A stretch of 64,000 nucleotides of DNA from Pseudomonas sp. ANT_H12B (GCF_008369325.1 NZ_VOBI01000021.1:52102-116101); one strand, 5' to 3'; counted from the first letter of the stretch, positions 54,517 through 63,796 are shown. Numbers and translations are program-made. The notes: generated by a model from the sequence alone, not told the origin.

Positions 54517-55376
54517 TGGTGCTGCCTTACTACCTCGGTTGCCCGTCCTGGAGTGAAAACGCCTGGCGCGAGTACCTGTATCCGCAAGACGCCAAACCCG
54601 CCGAATTTCTGAGTCTCTATTCCCAGGTGTTTAACGCCGTGGAAGGCAATACGACCTTCTACGCGAGCCCGTCTGCCGCCACTGTGCAGCGCTGGGCCGA
54701 GATCATGCCCGCACACTTTCGCTTCACTGCCAAGTTCCCTGGTGACATCAGTCACAGCGGTGACCTGCGCGAACAACTGACCGCCGCCGAGACCTTCCTG
54801 CAATTGCTCAGCCCTCTGGGTGAGCGCGTTTCGCCGTTGTGGCTGCAGTTATCGAAAAGCTTCACGCCACACCGTTTGCCCGAGCTGGCCGGATTTATTG
54901 ATGCCCTGCAACGACCGCTCGCAGTGGAAGTGCGTCATGACGAGTTCTTCGCCAAGGGCGACAGCGAGCGGGTGCTCAATCGTCTGCTTCTGGATCGTGG
55001 TGTCGAGCGCATCTGCCTCGATCCCCGGGCGCTGTTTAGCTGCACGACGACCGATCCTTCAGTACTCCACGCCCAATCGAAAAAGCCCAGGGTCCCACCT
55101 CGTCCAGCGGCGTTTACCCAATTCCCGCAGGTGCGCTTCATCGGCCATCCGCAGCTTGAGGCCAACGATCCGTTCCTGGTGCCGTGGGTTGAGAAAATCG
55201 CCCTGTGGATCGAAGAAGGCCGCACGCCCTACATCTTCCTGCACACCGCCGACAACTTGCTGGCCGCGAAGCTCGCGCAACGTTTTCACGCACAACTGAT
55301 GCTGCGTTTGCCTGGCTTGCCGCCGCTGCCTGAGCTATACAGAGAGCCCGCTGCCGAGCAACTTGGCCTGCTCTGA
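54516..55376 (+). CDS. DUF72 (YecE-like) protein
   Basis: The 286-residue TIM-barrel-type protein has the DUF72 start YYLGCPSWSENAWREYLYP, then FNAVEGNTTFYASPSAATVQ, FRFTAKFPGDISH and a late FLHTADNLLAAKLAQRFH. DUF72 proteins lack a confirmed activity; the barrel resembles xylose-isomerase-like folds. It is coupled to the small gene upstream. Confidence 0.9.
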   Translation: MVLPYYLGCPSWSENAWREYLYPQDAKPAEFLSLYSQVFNAVEGNTTFYASPSAATVQRWAEIMPAHFRFTAKFPGDISHSGDLREQLTAAETFLQLLSPLGERVSPLWLQLSKSFTPHRLPELAGFIDALQRPLAVEVRHDEFFAKGDSERVLNRLLLDRGVERICLDPRALFSCTTTDPSVLHAQSKKPRVPPRPAAFTQFPQVRFIGHPQLEANDPFLVPWVEKIALWIEEGRTPYIFLHTADNLLAAKLAQRFHAQLMLRLPGLPPLPELYREPAAEQLGLL

Positions 55377-55408
55377 GGCGGATTTTTCCTCTTTTCAGGA
55401 GCCTGCCA

Positions 55409-56233
55409 ATGGATGCGCAAACCCTTCGAGCCCAGGCGTTCAAAGCGCTGCATGAACGCGACGGCGCCTTTGTCATTCCCAACCCCTGGGACGCAGGCTC
55501 GGCGAAAATGCTCGCCAGCCTGGGTTTTGAAGCGCTGGCCACCACCAGTGCCGGTTATGCCTTTTCACGGGGGCGTCCCGATGGCGGACTGACGCTGGAC
55601 GAGACCCTGGCGAACGTTCAGGCGATTGTCGCGGCCACGGATCTGCCGGTGGCGGTCGATCTGGAAAACGGTTTTGCTGACGATCCCACTGCGTGCGCAC
55701 AGAGCATTTTGCGGGTAGCGGCGGTCGGTGCCGTCGGTGGCTCGATCGAAGATGCGACAGGGCGCGAAGACGCTCCGATCTACTGCCTCGAACATGCGGT
55801 AGCCCGCATCGAAGCCGCCGTCGCTGCGGCTCGCAGTTTGCCTTTCCCGTTCACGTTGACGGCCCGGGCCGAGAACTTTCTGCATGGCAATCCCGATCTG
55901 GCCGATACGATCCGCCGTTTGCAGGCGTTCGCCGAGGCCGGTGCAGATGTGCTGTACGCGCCGGGTCTGCGCAGCGCTGAAGACGTATTGGCGGTGGTGC
56001 GCGCGGTGGCGCCCAAACCGGTCAATATCTTGATGTCCGGCGGGCTCAAGCTGACGGTCGAGCAACTGAGTGAGATGGGCGTCAAACGGATCAGCGTCGG
56101 GTCGGCCCTGGCACTGGCTGCGTATGGCGAGTTTTTCCGCGCTGCCGAAGAGATCAAGACGTCGGGCACGTTCGGCTTCACATCGAGATCCATGCCGTAC
56201 GCCCGGGCCAATCAATTGTTCAAAGGCTGCTGA
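55409..56233 (+). CDS. Isocitrate lyase/PEP mutase family protein
   Basis: The 274-residue protein keeps the family barrel motifs: FVIPNPWDAGSAKMLASLGF, ATTSAGYAFSRG, VDLENGFADDP (metal site) and GGSIEDATGRED. The KKCGH loop of true isocitrate lyases is absent, so a PEP-mutase-like C-C or C-P lyase activity is more likely, substrate unknown. CAGGAG precedes ATG 55409. Its stop overlaps the extensin-family start by one base. Confidence 0.88.
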   Translation: MDAQTLRAQAFKALHERDGAFVIPNPWDAGSAKMLASLGFEALATTSAGYAFSRGRPDGGLTLDETLANVQAIVAATDLPVAVDLENGFADDPTACAQSILRVAAVGAVGGSIEDATGREDAPIYCLEHAVARIEAAVAAARSLPFPFTLTARAENFLHGNPDLADTIRRLQAFAEAGADVLYAPGLRSAEDVLAVVRAVAPKPVNILMSGGLKLTVEQLSEMGVKRISVGSALALAAYGEFFRAAEEIKTSGTFGFTSRSMPYARANQLFKGC

Positions 56234-56928
56234 TGCGGTTTCGGTGGTGGCTGCTGTTGATGCTGTTGATCATGGGGGCGGCGGCCGTGAGCGTCTGGCG
56301 CGGCTGGATCTCGGTGCCACCACAGTGGAATCCTTGGGCGCCGCTGGACGTGAAGGCCGCGCCCAATTTTCTGACCCGCTACAAACTGATGCGTTTGCGC
56401 GATGATCCGCAGTTGTGCGATCAAGCCCTCGGCAGCTCCGGGCTACGCGTGGCTCACTTGGCCGACAGCCCTGACGCGAAGTGTCCGCTGACCAACACCC
56501 TGCGCGTGCAGGGCGGCGAGGTGGCCCTGAGCAGCAGCTTTGTTGCCAGCTGCCGCCTGGCGGTGTCATTTGCCCTGTTCGAGCACCATGCCCTGCAACC
56601 CGCGGCGCAGGCGGTTTATGGTCAGGCGGTGGCGCGCGTCGATCATCTCGGCAGTTTTGCCTGTCGCAATGTCTACGGCCGCGAGAACGGCAGACTCAGC
56701 CAGCATGCCACCGCCAATGCTTTGGATATCGCCGGATTCCGCTTGGCTGATGGGCGATCCATCAACGTGCTCAAGGATTGGCCCAAGGATAATCAGGACG
56801 CACGGTTTTTACGTCAGGTCCGTGATAACGCCTGCGACATGTTCAGTGTGGTTTTGAGCCCGGATTACAACGCCGCGCATCGCAATCATTTTCACGTGGA
56901 TGTCGGGTCGTGGTGGGTGTGTCGCTGA
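56233..56928 (+). CDS. Extensin-family (DD-peptidase-like) membrane-anchored protein
   Basis: The 231-residue protein has an N-terminal membrane helix (WWLLLMLLIMGAAAVSVW) and an extensin-like C-terminal domain. Metal-type residues are H158 and D165 (QHATANALDIAGF) and H219/H221 (RNHFHVDVG), an arrangement like LAS metallopeptidases that trim peptidoglycan. It should face the periplasm. Cysteines C143-type (FACRNVYG), C63-type and C-terminal WWVCR may form disulfides. Coupled to the preceding gene (TGATG). Confidence 0.85.
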   Translation: MRFRWWLLLMLLIMGAAAVSVWRGWISVPPQWNPWAPLDVKAAPNFLTRYKLMRLRDDPQLCDQALGSSGLRVAHLADSPDAKCPLTNTLRVQGGEVALSSSFVASCRLAVSFALFEHHALQPAAQAVYGQAVARVDHLGSFACRNVYGRENGRLSQHATANALDIAGFRLADGRSINVLKDWPKDNQDARFLRQVRDNACDMFSVVLSPDYNAAHRNHFHVDVGSWWVCR

Positions 56929-56945
56929 AGGCCTGTTATTGAAAG

Positions 56946-57566
56946 TCAGGCGGCGATGCGCAGGTTTTGCAGGACGATCGGGCGAGCCCAGCCGTTATCG
57001 AAATCGAGTTGTTTCTGTTGCGCCACCAGCTCTTCGGGCGAGAACGGCGGGAACGGCTTGTCCAGCAGATGGAGTTCGAATTCGGCAATCGGCAGATACA
57101 ACGGGCGCGGTTGTGGCGCCGGGCCGGCTTCTGGCATTGGCTGACCTGCGGCCAGTACGATCGGACGAACCCAGCTGCTGTCGAAATCCTGTTGTTTCTG
57201 TTGAGCGACAATTTCTTGTGCCGGGAAGGGTGGGAAAGGCTTGTCGGCCAGGTCCATTTCAAACTCGGCAATTGGCAGGAACAGAGGCTCGGGCGGGCGA
57301 ACTTCGTTGTCCTTCACATCACATTCGCGCTGGGAAACGATGTGTGCGTACAGATCGCTGCCCACCGTTGGCTCGATCGCGCTGTCGAGATCGACCGGCG
57401 GAAAATCGAGAGAAGCCGGCACGACATCGCCCGACTGATCGGCCAGGGCCTGGGCAAAAAAATCCTGCCACAGGTGACTGACGCCGCTCAGTGCTTGGGA
57501 GTTTCGCAGGCCGAAATCGCCGTAGGGCGAGATGAAGCCTATGAATGTGGGTTGAATGTCTGACAT
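56946..57566 (-). CDS. Hypothetical protein with tandem 45-residue repeats
   Basis: The 206-residue protein has an N-terminal part (ISPYGDFGLRNSQALSGVSH) and two near-identical 45-residue units at 94-138 and 155-199. Each reads PL-x-LPIAEFE...DKPFPPF...VAQQKQ-x-DFD...W-x-RPIVL and they are joined by a proline-rich linker (GQPMPEAGPAPQPR). It has no signal peptide or membrane helix. The frame is convergent with the extensin-family gene. The repeat strongly supports real coding. Not recognised. Confidence 0.75.
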   Translation of the reverse strand: MSDIQPTFIGFISPYGDFGLRNSQALSGVSHLWQDFFAQALADQSGDVVPASLDFPPVDLDSAIEPTVGSDLYAHIVSQRECDVKDNEVRPPEPLFLPIAEFEMDLADKPFPPFPAQEIVAQQKQQDFDSSWVRPIVLAAGQPMPEAGPAPQPRPLYLPIAEFELHLLDKPFPPFSPEELVAQQKQLDFDNGWARPIVLQNLRIAA

Positions 57567-57659
57567 TTCTCTCGGTCGACGCTCAGCTCTGGCAAAATGC
57601 TCGATAGTTTTGTTATCGGCCGTTTTTGCCGATCATTAATTTTTTGAGCGTGTTTTCCC

Positions 57660-58442
57660 ATGATTGAGCAACCTGCGGCCTGCCGCATCCATGTCGAAGC
57701 CTTGGCCACGACCTTTCAGCCACAGGCCGAACAATGGGCCGAGCGCCTGGGTTTGCCTATGCAGGTGGATGACGGCGAGTTTGCCTTGCAGGTGGGCGAC
57801 CAGGGTTTGCAGTTGCAACAACTGGGGCCAGATGCGCCGGGGCCGGTGCGGGTGGACTTTGTCGAAGGTGGTGCGGCGCATCGCCGGTTGTTCGGTGGCG
57901 GCACGGGTCAGATGATCGCCAAGGCGGTTGGTATTGCGCAGGGCGTGCGTCCGCGTGTTCTGGATGCCACGGCGGGGCTGGGCAAGGATGCGTTCGTGCT
58001 GGCCAGCCTGGGCTGCGAGATGAGCCTGATCGAGCGTCAACCGTTGATCGGTGCCTTGCTTGAAGATGGCCTGGCACGCGGCGCAGAAGACTTTGACGTG
58101 GCGCCGATCGTGGCTCGGATGCGTTTGCTCAAGGGAAATTCGATCGAAGTGATGCGCAATTGGGAAGGCGAGCCGCCGCAGGTGATCTATCTCGATCCGA
58201 TGTTTCCCCATCGTGAGAAAACGGCCCTGGTTAAGAAGGAAATGCGCCTGTTCCGGCCGCTGGTAGGCGATGATCCGGATGCACCGGCATTGCTCGAAGC
58301 GGCGTTGGCGTTGGCCAGTCACCGGGTGGTGGTCAAGCGTCCGCGCAAGGCGCCGTGTATTGCGGGGCCGAAGCCGAGTCATGCGCTGGACGGCAAATCC
58401 AGCCGGTATGACATTTATCCGAAGAAAGCGCTCAAGCCTTGA
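57660..58442 (+). CDS. rsmJ: 16S rRNA m2G1516 methyltransferase RsmJ
   Basis: RsmJ methylates G1516 of 16S rRNA. The 260-residue protein has the SAM site RVLDATAGLGKDAFVLASLG, RQPLIGALLEDGLAR and the catalytic-type YLDPMFPHREKTALVKKEMR, all diagnostic for the YhiQ/RsmJ family. It ends RYDIYPKKALKP. It is separated from the TetR gene by a perfect palindrome. Confidence 0.93.
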   Translation: MIEQPAACRIHVEALATTFQPQAEQWAERLGLPMQVDDGEFALQVGDQGLQLQQLGPDAPGPVRVDFVEGGAAHRRLFGGGTGQMIAKAVGIAQGVRPRVLDATAGLGKDAFVLASLGCEMSLIERQPLIGALLEDGLARGAEDFDVAPIVARMRLLKGNSIEVMRNWEGEPPQVIYLDPMFPHREKTALVKKEMRLFRPLVGDDPDAPALLEAALALASHRVVVKRPRKAPCIAGPKPSHALDGKSSRYDIYPKKALKP

Positions 58443-58450
58443 TCCAGCAC

Positions 58451-58483
58451 TGATCGTTCCCACGCTCTGCGTGGGAACGATCA
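58451..58483. repeat. Single type B REP palindrome between convergent genes
   Basis: TGATCGTTCCCACGC-TCT-GCGTGGGAACGATCA has a perfect 15-bp stem. It lies three bases from the end of the TetR gene and probably marks both 3' ends. Confidence 0.9.
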
Positions 58484-58486
58484 TCG

Positions 58487-59122
58487 CTAAGGCCGATAAG
58501 CCCGCATAAACAACCCCACCACTTCCTGCACATGGCTTTCCGCCGCGTCGCCAGTCAGCGGTTCGCCACAGCCATACAGCAACCGAAAATTCCCCGCACC
58601 CTTGAGCAGGCAGAAGAAATGCTCGGCCGCATGGCGCGGCTTGTCGATGCTCAACGCGCCGCTCTGATCAACCTTGGTCAGCAACCGCTCCATGCCATGC
58701 AGCATGCGCTCAGGCCCGGCCTCGAAGAAGATCAGCGAGAGTTTCGGGTCCTGGCTGCCCAGCGTCATCATCAGCCGGTGCAGGTTCACCGATTCGTCGC
58801 TATTGATCAGTTGGTGAAAGCCGCGTGCGATGTTCAGCAGCACCGTTTCCACCCTGACGCCGTCCGGCAACTCGAAAAACAGCGTCGGCAACTGCTCTTC
58901 GCACTTGGCCATCACGGCGGCGGAGAACAGCGTCTCCTTGTCGTTGAAATGGCTGTAGACCGTCAACTTCGACACACCGGCCTCGGCGGCCACGGCGTCC
59001 ATGCTGGTGTTGGCATAACCATTACTCAGAAACAGAATTTTCGCCGCATCCAGGATGGCCTGGCGCTTGGCCAGATCCTTGGGGCGGCCCGGACCGTTAG
59101 GTGCTGATGGACTGTTTGGCAT
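58487..59122 (-). CDS. mexL: MexL-like TetR repressor
   Basis: The 211-residue protein has a TetR helix-turn-helix (RQAILDAAKILFLSNGYANT, then AVAAEAGVSKLTVYSHFNDK) and an AefR-like C-terminal domain (HQLINSDESVNLHRLMMTLG). It diverges from the RND pump genes with 94 bases between, which holds an inverted repeat. By position it equals P. aeruginosa MexL, the repressor of mexJK. It likely represses both directions. Confidence 0.8.
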   Translation of the reverse strand: MPNSPSAPNGPGRPKDLAKRQAILDAAKILFLSNGYANTSMDAVAAEAGVSKLTVYSHFNDKETLFSAAVMAKCEEQLPTLFFELPDGVRVETVLLNIARGFHQLINSDESVNLHRLMMTLGSQDPKLSLIFFEAGPERMLHGMERLLTKVDQSGALSIDKPRHAAEHFFCLLKGAGNFRLLYGCGEPLTGDAAESHVQEVVGLFMRAYRP

Positions 59123-59132
59123 TATTCGCTTT

Positions 59133-59181
59133 TATTACTGGACTGGTGAGTTTGCTATTAATAACATACCCGCCAGTATAA
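59133..59181. promoter_or_regulatory. Candidate MexL operator
   Basis: ATTACTGG (59134-59141) and CCAGTATAA (59173-59181) form an inverted repeat with ACTGG/CCAGT as perfect cores, centred in the divergent promoter region. The region is AT-rich, as expected of promoters. Confidence 0.45.
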
Positions 59182-59216
59182 TTATTCCAAGCACCATTAG
59201 CGAAAGGTCCTTCACC

Positions 59217-60317
59217 ATGTTCCGCTATGCCTTGCCCCTCGCGGTGCCAGTCAGTCTGGCGTTTTTATTGTCTGCGTGCGGTCACGAAGAGGCGCCTCAA
59301 GTCGTTGTCCGCCCGGCCATGGTGGTTCAGCCAGAGCCTTCGGCCCAGGCGATGGAAAGCTTCCCCGGTGAAGTTCGTGCGCGCTATGAGCCGGACCTGG
59401 CGTTTCGCATTGGCGGTAAAGTCAGCCGACGACTGGTCGAAGAGGGGCAGCGGGTCAAGGCCGATCAACCTCTGGCGGAGCTCGATCCTCAGGACGTGCG
59501 TCTGCAACTGGAAGCCACCCGCGCCCAGGTCGCCGCTGCCGAAGCCAACCTGAGCCTGGTGCGCGCTGAACGCGATCGCTACAAGACCCTGATGGACCGT
59601 CAGATGGTTAGCAAGTCTGCGTACGACAATTCTGAAAACCTTTACCGATCCGGTGAAGCACGCCTGAAGCAAATCAAAGCCGAATTCAACGTCTCGACCA
59701 ATCAGGCGAGCTACGCCGTGTTGCGCGCGCCTCAAGACGGTGTGGTGGCCAAGCGTGCGGTGGAAGTCGGTCAAGTGGTGTCCGCGGGACAAACCGTGTT
59801 TACCCTCGCCACCGATGGTGAGCGCGAAGTGTTGATCAGCCTGCCGGAGCAGAGTTTTGGCCGATTCAAGGTCGGCCAGCCGGTATCGGTAGAACTGTGG
59901 ACCCAACCCGATCAGCGTTTCGCCGGGCGCATCCGTGAACTGTCGCCCGCGGCCGATCCAAAATCGCGCACCTTCGCCGCCCGCATCGCATTCACCGCCG
60001 GTAAAGTCCCCGCTGAACTCGGCCAGAGCGCCCGGGTGTTCATCCAGACGGCCGAAGTGGTGTCGCTGTCGGTACCGCTTTCCGCACTGACCGCGGAAAA
60101 CGGCGCGACTTATGTCTGGGTCGTCAGCGCCAACAACACTTTGAAGAAGATTCCCGTGCGCATCGGCGCATTCGGCGAGAAAACCGTGCCGGTGCTTGAA
60201 GGCCTGAACGCCAGCGACTGGGTGGTGGCGGCCGGTGTCCATGTGCTTCTCGAGGGGCAGCAGGTGCGCCCGGTGGATCGCTCCAACCGCGTGGTCAATC
60301 TGGCGGACAAGGAGTAA
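59217..60317 (+). CDS. mexJ: RND efflux periplasmic adaptor (MexJ-like)
   Basis: The 366-residue lipoprotein has lipobox LLSAC (C21). It shows the adaptor layout: barrel-sandwich halves (FRIGGKVSRRLVEEGQRVKA and VLRAPQDGVVAKRAVEVGQV), a coiled-coil hairpin and a beta-barrel domain (GRFKVGQPVSVELW). ATG 59217 follows GAAAGGTCC and begins the signal; upstream in-frame codons lie in the operator region. It links the pump to an outer-membrane channel and is followed after 6 bases by the pump gene. Confidence 0.9.
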   Translation: MFRYALPLAVPVSLAFLLSACGHEEAPQVVVRPAMVVQPEPSAQAMESFPGEVRARYEPDLAFRIGGKVSRRLVEEGQRVKADQPLAELDPQDVRLQLEATRAQVAAAEANLSLVRAERDRYKTLMDRQMVSKSAYDNSENLYRSGEARLKQIKAEFNVSTNQASYAVLRAPQDGVVAKRAVEVGQVVSAGQTVFTLATDGEREVLISLPEQSFGRFKVGQPVSVELWTQPDQRFAGRIRELSPAADPKSRTFAARIAFTAGKVPAELGQSARVFIQTAEVVSLSVPLSALTAENGATYVWVVSANNTLKKIPVRIGAFGEKTVPVLEGLNASDWVVAAGVHVLLEGQQVRPVDRSNRVVNLADKE

Positions 60318-60323
60318 TCCCCG

Positions 60324-63300
60324 ATGGGTTTCAATCTTTCCGAATGGGCGCTGCGCAACCGCCAGATCGTACTGTTCCTGATGCTCTTGCTGGCAGTTGT
60401 CGGCGCACTGTCCTACACCAAACTCGGCCAAAGCGAAGACCCGCCGTTTACCTTCAAGGCGATGGTCATTCGCACCAACTGGCCGGGGGCCACGGCGCAG
60501 GAAGTGTCGCGCCAGGTTACCGAGCGCATTGAAAAGAAATTGATGGAAACCGGCGAGTACGAGCGCATCGTTTCGTTCTCCCGTCCGGGTGAATCCCAGG
60601 TGACGTTCATTGCCCGTGATTCCATGCACTCGGTGGAAATCCCGGACCTCTGGTATCAGGTCCGCAAGAAGATCAGCGACATTCGTCATACCCTGCCACC
60701 GGGCATCCAGGGGCCATTCTTCAACGATGAGTTCGGCACTACGTTTGGCAATATCTACGCCCTGACCGGCGAAGGTTTTGATTATGCCGTGCTCAAGGAC
60801 TACGCCGACCGCGTGCAGATTCAGCTGCAACGGGTCAAGGATGTAGGCAAGGTCGACCTGCTCGGCCTGCAGGACGAGAAGATCTGGATCGAACTCTCCA
60901 ACGTCAAGCTCGCCACCCTCGGCCTGCCTTTGGCGGCGGTACAGCAAGCCCTTGAAGAGCAGAACGCGGTGTCTACCGCCGGGTTCTTCGAAACCACCAG
61001 TGAGCGATTGCAGCTACGGGTGTCGGGAAATTTTCAGACGGTCGATGAAATCAAGAACTTCCCGATCCGCGTCGGTGATCGCACGTTCCGCATCTCGGAC
61101 GTGGCGAACGTTCGTCGCGGTTTCAATGATCCACCGGCGCCGCGCATGCGCTTCATGGCAGAAGATGCCATCGGCCTGGCCGTGGCAATGAAGGACGGCG
61201 GCGACATTCTGGTGCTGGGCAAGGCGCTGGAAATCGAGTTCGACCGGATCCAGAAAAACCTCCCGGCCGGCATGCAGCTGCGCAAGGTTTCCGATCAGCC
61301 TGCCGCGGTGAAAACCGGTGTCGGCGAGTTCGTCCAGGTATTGGTGGAGGCGCTGGCAATCGTGCTGTTGGTGAGTTTCTTCTCCCTCGGTGTGCGCACC
61401 GGCATGGTGGTGGCGCTGGCGATTCCGCTGGTGTTGGCGATGACCTTCGCCTGCATGTATTACCTGGGCATCGGCCTGCACAAGATTTCCCTCGGCGCGT
61501 TGGTACTGGCACTGGGGTTGCTGGTGGACGATGCGATCATCGCCGTGGAAATGATGGCGATCAAAATGGAGCAGGGTTTCGACCGGATCAAGGCCGCCAG
61601 TTACGCCTGGACCAGCACCGCGTTCCCGATGCTCACCGGCACGTTGATCACTGCCGCCGGCTTCCTGCCGATTGCCACGGCGCAATCGGGCACCGGCGAA
61701 TATACCCGTTCGATCTTCCAGGTAGTGACCATTGCGCTGCTGGCATCCTGGATTGCGGCGGTGGTGTTTGTGCCGTATCTGGGGGAAAAACTCCTGCCGG
61801 ACCTGGCGAAGATTCACGCAGCCAAACACGGCACCGGCGATGGCCAACCCGACCCTTACGGTACGCCGTTTTATCAGCGCGTCAGGCGTCTGGTGGAGTG
61901 GTGTGTGCGGCGACGCAAGACGGTTATCGTCCTGACCGTCGTGTTGTTTATCGCTTCTGTCGTCCTGTTCCGCTTTGTGCCGCAGCAGTTCTTCCCGGCG
62001 TCGGGTCGCCTGGAACTGATGGTCGACCTGAAACTGGCCGAAGGCGCGTCCCTGAGCAACACCAGCGATGAGGTCAAGCGTCTCGAAGGGTTGCTCAAGG
62101 ATCACGCCGGTATCGACAATTACGTCGCTTATATCGGCACGGGTTCGCCGCGTTTTTACCTACCGCTGGACCAGCAACTTCCGGCGGCGAGCTTCGCTCA
62201 GTTTGTAGTCCTGGCCAAGACCATCGAGGAGCGCGAAACCCTGCGTACCTGGCTGATCGAAACCCTCAACGAACAATTCCCGGCCCTGCGTTCGCGAGTC
62301 ACGCGTCTGGAAAACGGCCCGCCGGTTGGTTATCCGGTGCAGTTCCGGGTAACGGGCGAGCACATCGAGGAAGTCCGCGCGCTGGCCCGCAAAGTTGCGG
62401 CCAAGGTTCGCGAGAACCCGCACGTGGTCAACGTCCATCTGGACTGGGAGGAACCGAGCAAAGTCGTTTATCTGAACGTCGATCAGGACCGCGCGCGGGC
62501 ACTGGGTGTGAGTACGGCGAAGCTGTCGCAGTTCCTGCAAAGCTCGCTGACCGGTTCCAGCGTCAGCCAGTACCGTGAAGACAACGAGTTGATCGAGATT
62601 CTGCTGCGCGGCACGTTGCATGAGCGCACAGAGTTGTCGTTGCTGCCGAGTCTGGCGGTGCCGACCGACAACGGTCGCAGCGTCGCGCTGTCGCAGATCG
62701 CGACCCTGGAATATGGATTTGAAGAAGGCATCATCTGGCACCGTAACCGCTTGCCCAACGTGACGGTTCGCGCCGACATCTACGGCAAGGAGCAACCGGC
62801 GACCCTGGTGCAGCAGATCATGCCGACGCTCGACCCGATCCGCGCCGAACTGCCGGACGGCTACCTGCTGGATGTCGGTGGCACTGTGGAGGACTCGGCT
62901 CGCGGGCAGAATTCGGTGAAGGCCGGTGTACCGCTGTTTATCGTGGTGGTGCTGACGTTGCTGATGCTGCAGTTGCGCAGTTTCTCACGCACGGTGATGG
63001 TGTTTCTGACGGCACCGCTTGGGTTGATTGGCGTGACGCTGTTCCTGATGGTGTTCCGTCAGCCGTTCGGTTTTGTCGCCATGCTCGGGACCATCGCGCT
63101 CTCGGGGATGATCATGCGTAACTCGGTGATTCTGGTGGACCAGATCGAGCAGGACATCGCTGCCGGGCTCAAGCCGTGGCAAGCGATTATCGAGGCGACG
63201 GTGCGGCGCTTCCGGCCAATTGTATTGACTGCACTGGCGGCGGTGCTGGCGATGATACCGCTGTCGCGAAGTGTGTTTTTCGGGCCGATGGCGGTGGCGA

Positions 63301-63395
63301 TCATGGGCGGGTTGATCGTGGCGACGGCGTTGACGTTGCTGTTTTTGCCGGCATTGTATGCGGCTTGGTTCAGGGTCAAGAAAGAGGCCGTTTGA
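60324..63395 (+). CDS. mexK: RND efflux transporter (MexK-like)
   Basis: The 1023-residue inner-membrane pump has twelve expected helices in two halves. The first periplasmic loop contains the FSRPGESQVTFIARDS and FFNDEFGTTFGNIYALTGEG segments; TM4 carries the proton-relay pair D-D in LGLLVDDAIIAVEMM. Conserved IALSGMIMRNSVILVDQIEQ lies in the second half. MexJK in P. aeruginosa exports triclosan, erythromycin and tetracycline using a separately encoded OprM or OpmH; no channel gene follows here either. A TTCG-loop hairpin follows the stop. Confidence 0.92.
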   Translation: MGFNLSEWALRNRQIVLFLMLLLAVVGALSYTKLGQSEDPPFTFKAMVIRTNWPGATAQEVSRQVTERIEKKLMETGEYERIVSFSRPGESQVTFIARDSMHSVEIPDLWYQVRKKISDIRHTLPPGIQGPFFNDEFGTTFGNIYALTGEGFDYAVLKDYADRVQIQLQRVKDVGKVDLLGLQDEKIWIELSNVKLATLGLPLAAVQQALEEQNAVSTAGFFETTSERLQLRVSGNFQTVDEIKNFPIRVGDRTFRISDVANVRRGFNDPPAPRMRFMAEDAIGLAVAMKDGGDILVLGKALEIEFDRIQKNLPAGMQLRKVSDQPAAVKTGVGEFVQVLVEALAIVLLVSFFSLGVRTGMVVALAIPLVLAMTFACMYYLGIGLHKISLGALVLALGLLVDDAIIAVEMMAIKMEQGFDRIKAASYAWTSTAFPMLTGTLITAAGFLPIATAQSGTGEYTRSIFQVVTIALLASWIAAVVFVPYLGEKLLPDLAKIHAAKHGTGDGQPDPYGTPFYQRVRRLVEWCVRRRKTVIVLTVVLFIASVVLFRFVPQQFFPASGRLELMVDLKLAEGASLSNTSDEVKRLEGLLKDHAGIDNYVAYIGTGSPRFYLPLDQQLPAASFAQFVVLAKTIEERETLRTWLIETLNEQFPALRSRVTRLENGPPVGYPVQFRVTGEHIEEVRALARKVAAKVRENPHVVNVHLDWEEPSKVVYLNVDQDRARALGVSTAKLSQFLQSSLTGSSVSQYREDNELIEILLRGTLHERTELSLLPSLAVPTDNGRSVALSQIATLEYGFEEGIIWHRNRLPNVTVRADIYGKEQPATLVQQIMPTLDPIRAELPDGYLLDVGGTVEDSARGQNSVKAGVPLFIVVVLTLLMLQLRSFSRTVMVFLTAPLGLIGVTLFLMVFRQPFGFVAMLGTIALSGMIMRNSVILVDQIEQDIAAGLKPWQAIIEATVRRFRPIVLTALAAVLAMIPLSRSVFFGPMAVAIMGGLIVATALTLLFLPALYAAWFRVKKEAV

Positions 63396-63404
63396 TCTTT
63401 TGAT

Positions 63405-63429
63405 CTTGGCGGCCTTCGGGCCGACCAAG
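63405..63429 (+). terminator. Probable terminator after mexK
   Basis: CTTGGCGGCC-TTCG-GGCCGACCAAG forms a stem with one bulged base and a stable TTCG loop, followed by a T-rich stretch. Confidence 0.7.
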
Positions 63430-63439
63430 CTCTTGTTGT

Positions 63440-63780
63440 TGGTGTACATATCCGTTTCTGCGGTAACGGCCACTTAGGGTTTCGCCCTTACGGCGAGTCC
63501 CTTTTGTCAAACGCCACAAAAGGAACCAAAAAGTCTCGCCCCAAGCGTCCGGCCCCTCGCTTAGGCTCGGAGTTCCTTCGTTCCGGTATTCATCTGGGGG
63601 CATCGCCTCCGGTCGGCTTCGCTTCGACCTCCTCTCGATGTGTTCGACTGCGTCGAACGGCGCTACGCGCCTGCCCCCCAGATGAACACCTCCACTCAGC
63701 CTCCCGACGGGGCGGGTGGATCAAGATCACAAGCTGCAGGCGAGCTAACGCTCGGCCTGTTGAGTGGTGAGAAGCAAAAG
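63440..63780. repeat. High-copy Pseudomonas intergenic repeat
   Basis: The stretch contains GGGTTTCGCCCTTACGGCGA, then CCTTTTGT/ACAAAAGG arms and a long imperfect inverted segment around CATCTGGGGGC and GCCCCCCAGATG. From memory this sequence type recurs in intergenic regions of many fluorescent pseudomonads. Short frames inside it are not genes. Confidence 0.6.
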
Positions 63781-63796
63781 GCGAACACCGATTCCC

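Noticed and set aside
59265..60947. A 560-codon frame antisense to the mexJK-like genes
   Set aside because: It covers two recognisable genes on the other strand and lacks any domain.
63376..63603. A 75-codon minus-strand frame in the intergenic repeat
   Set aside because: It lies in a high-copy repeat, overlaps the mexK end and terminator, and has no RBS.
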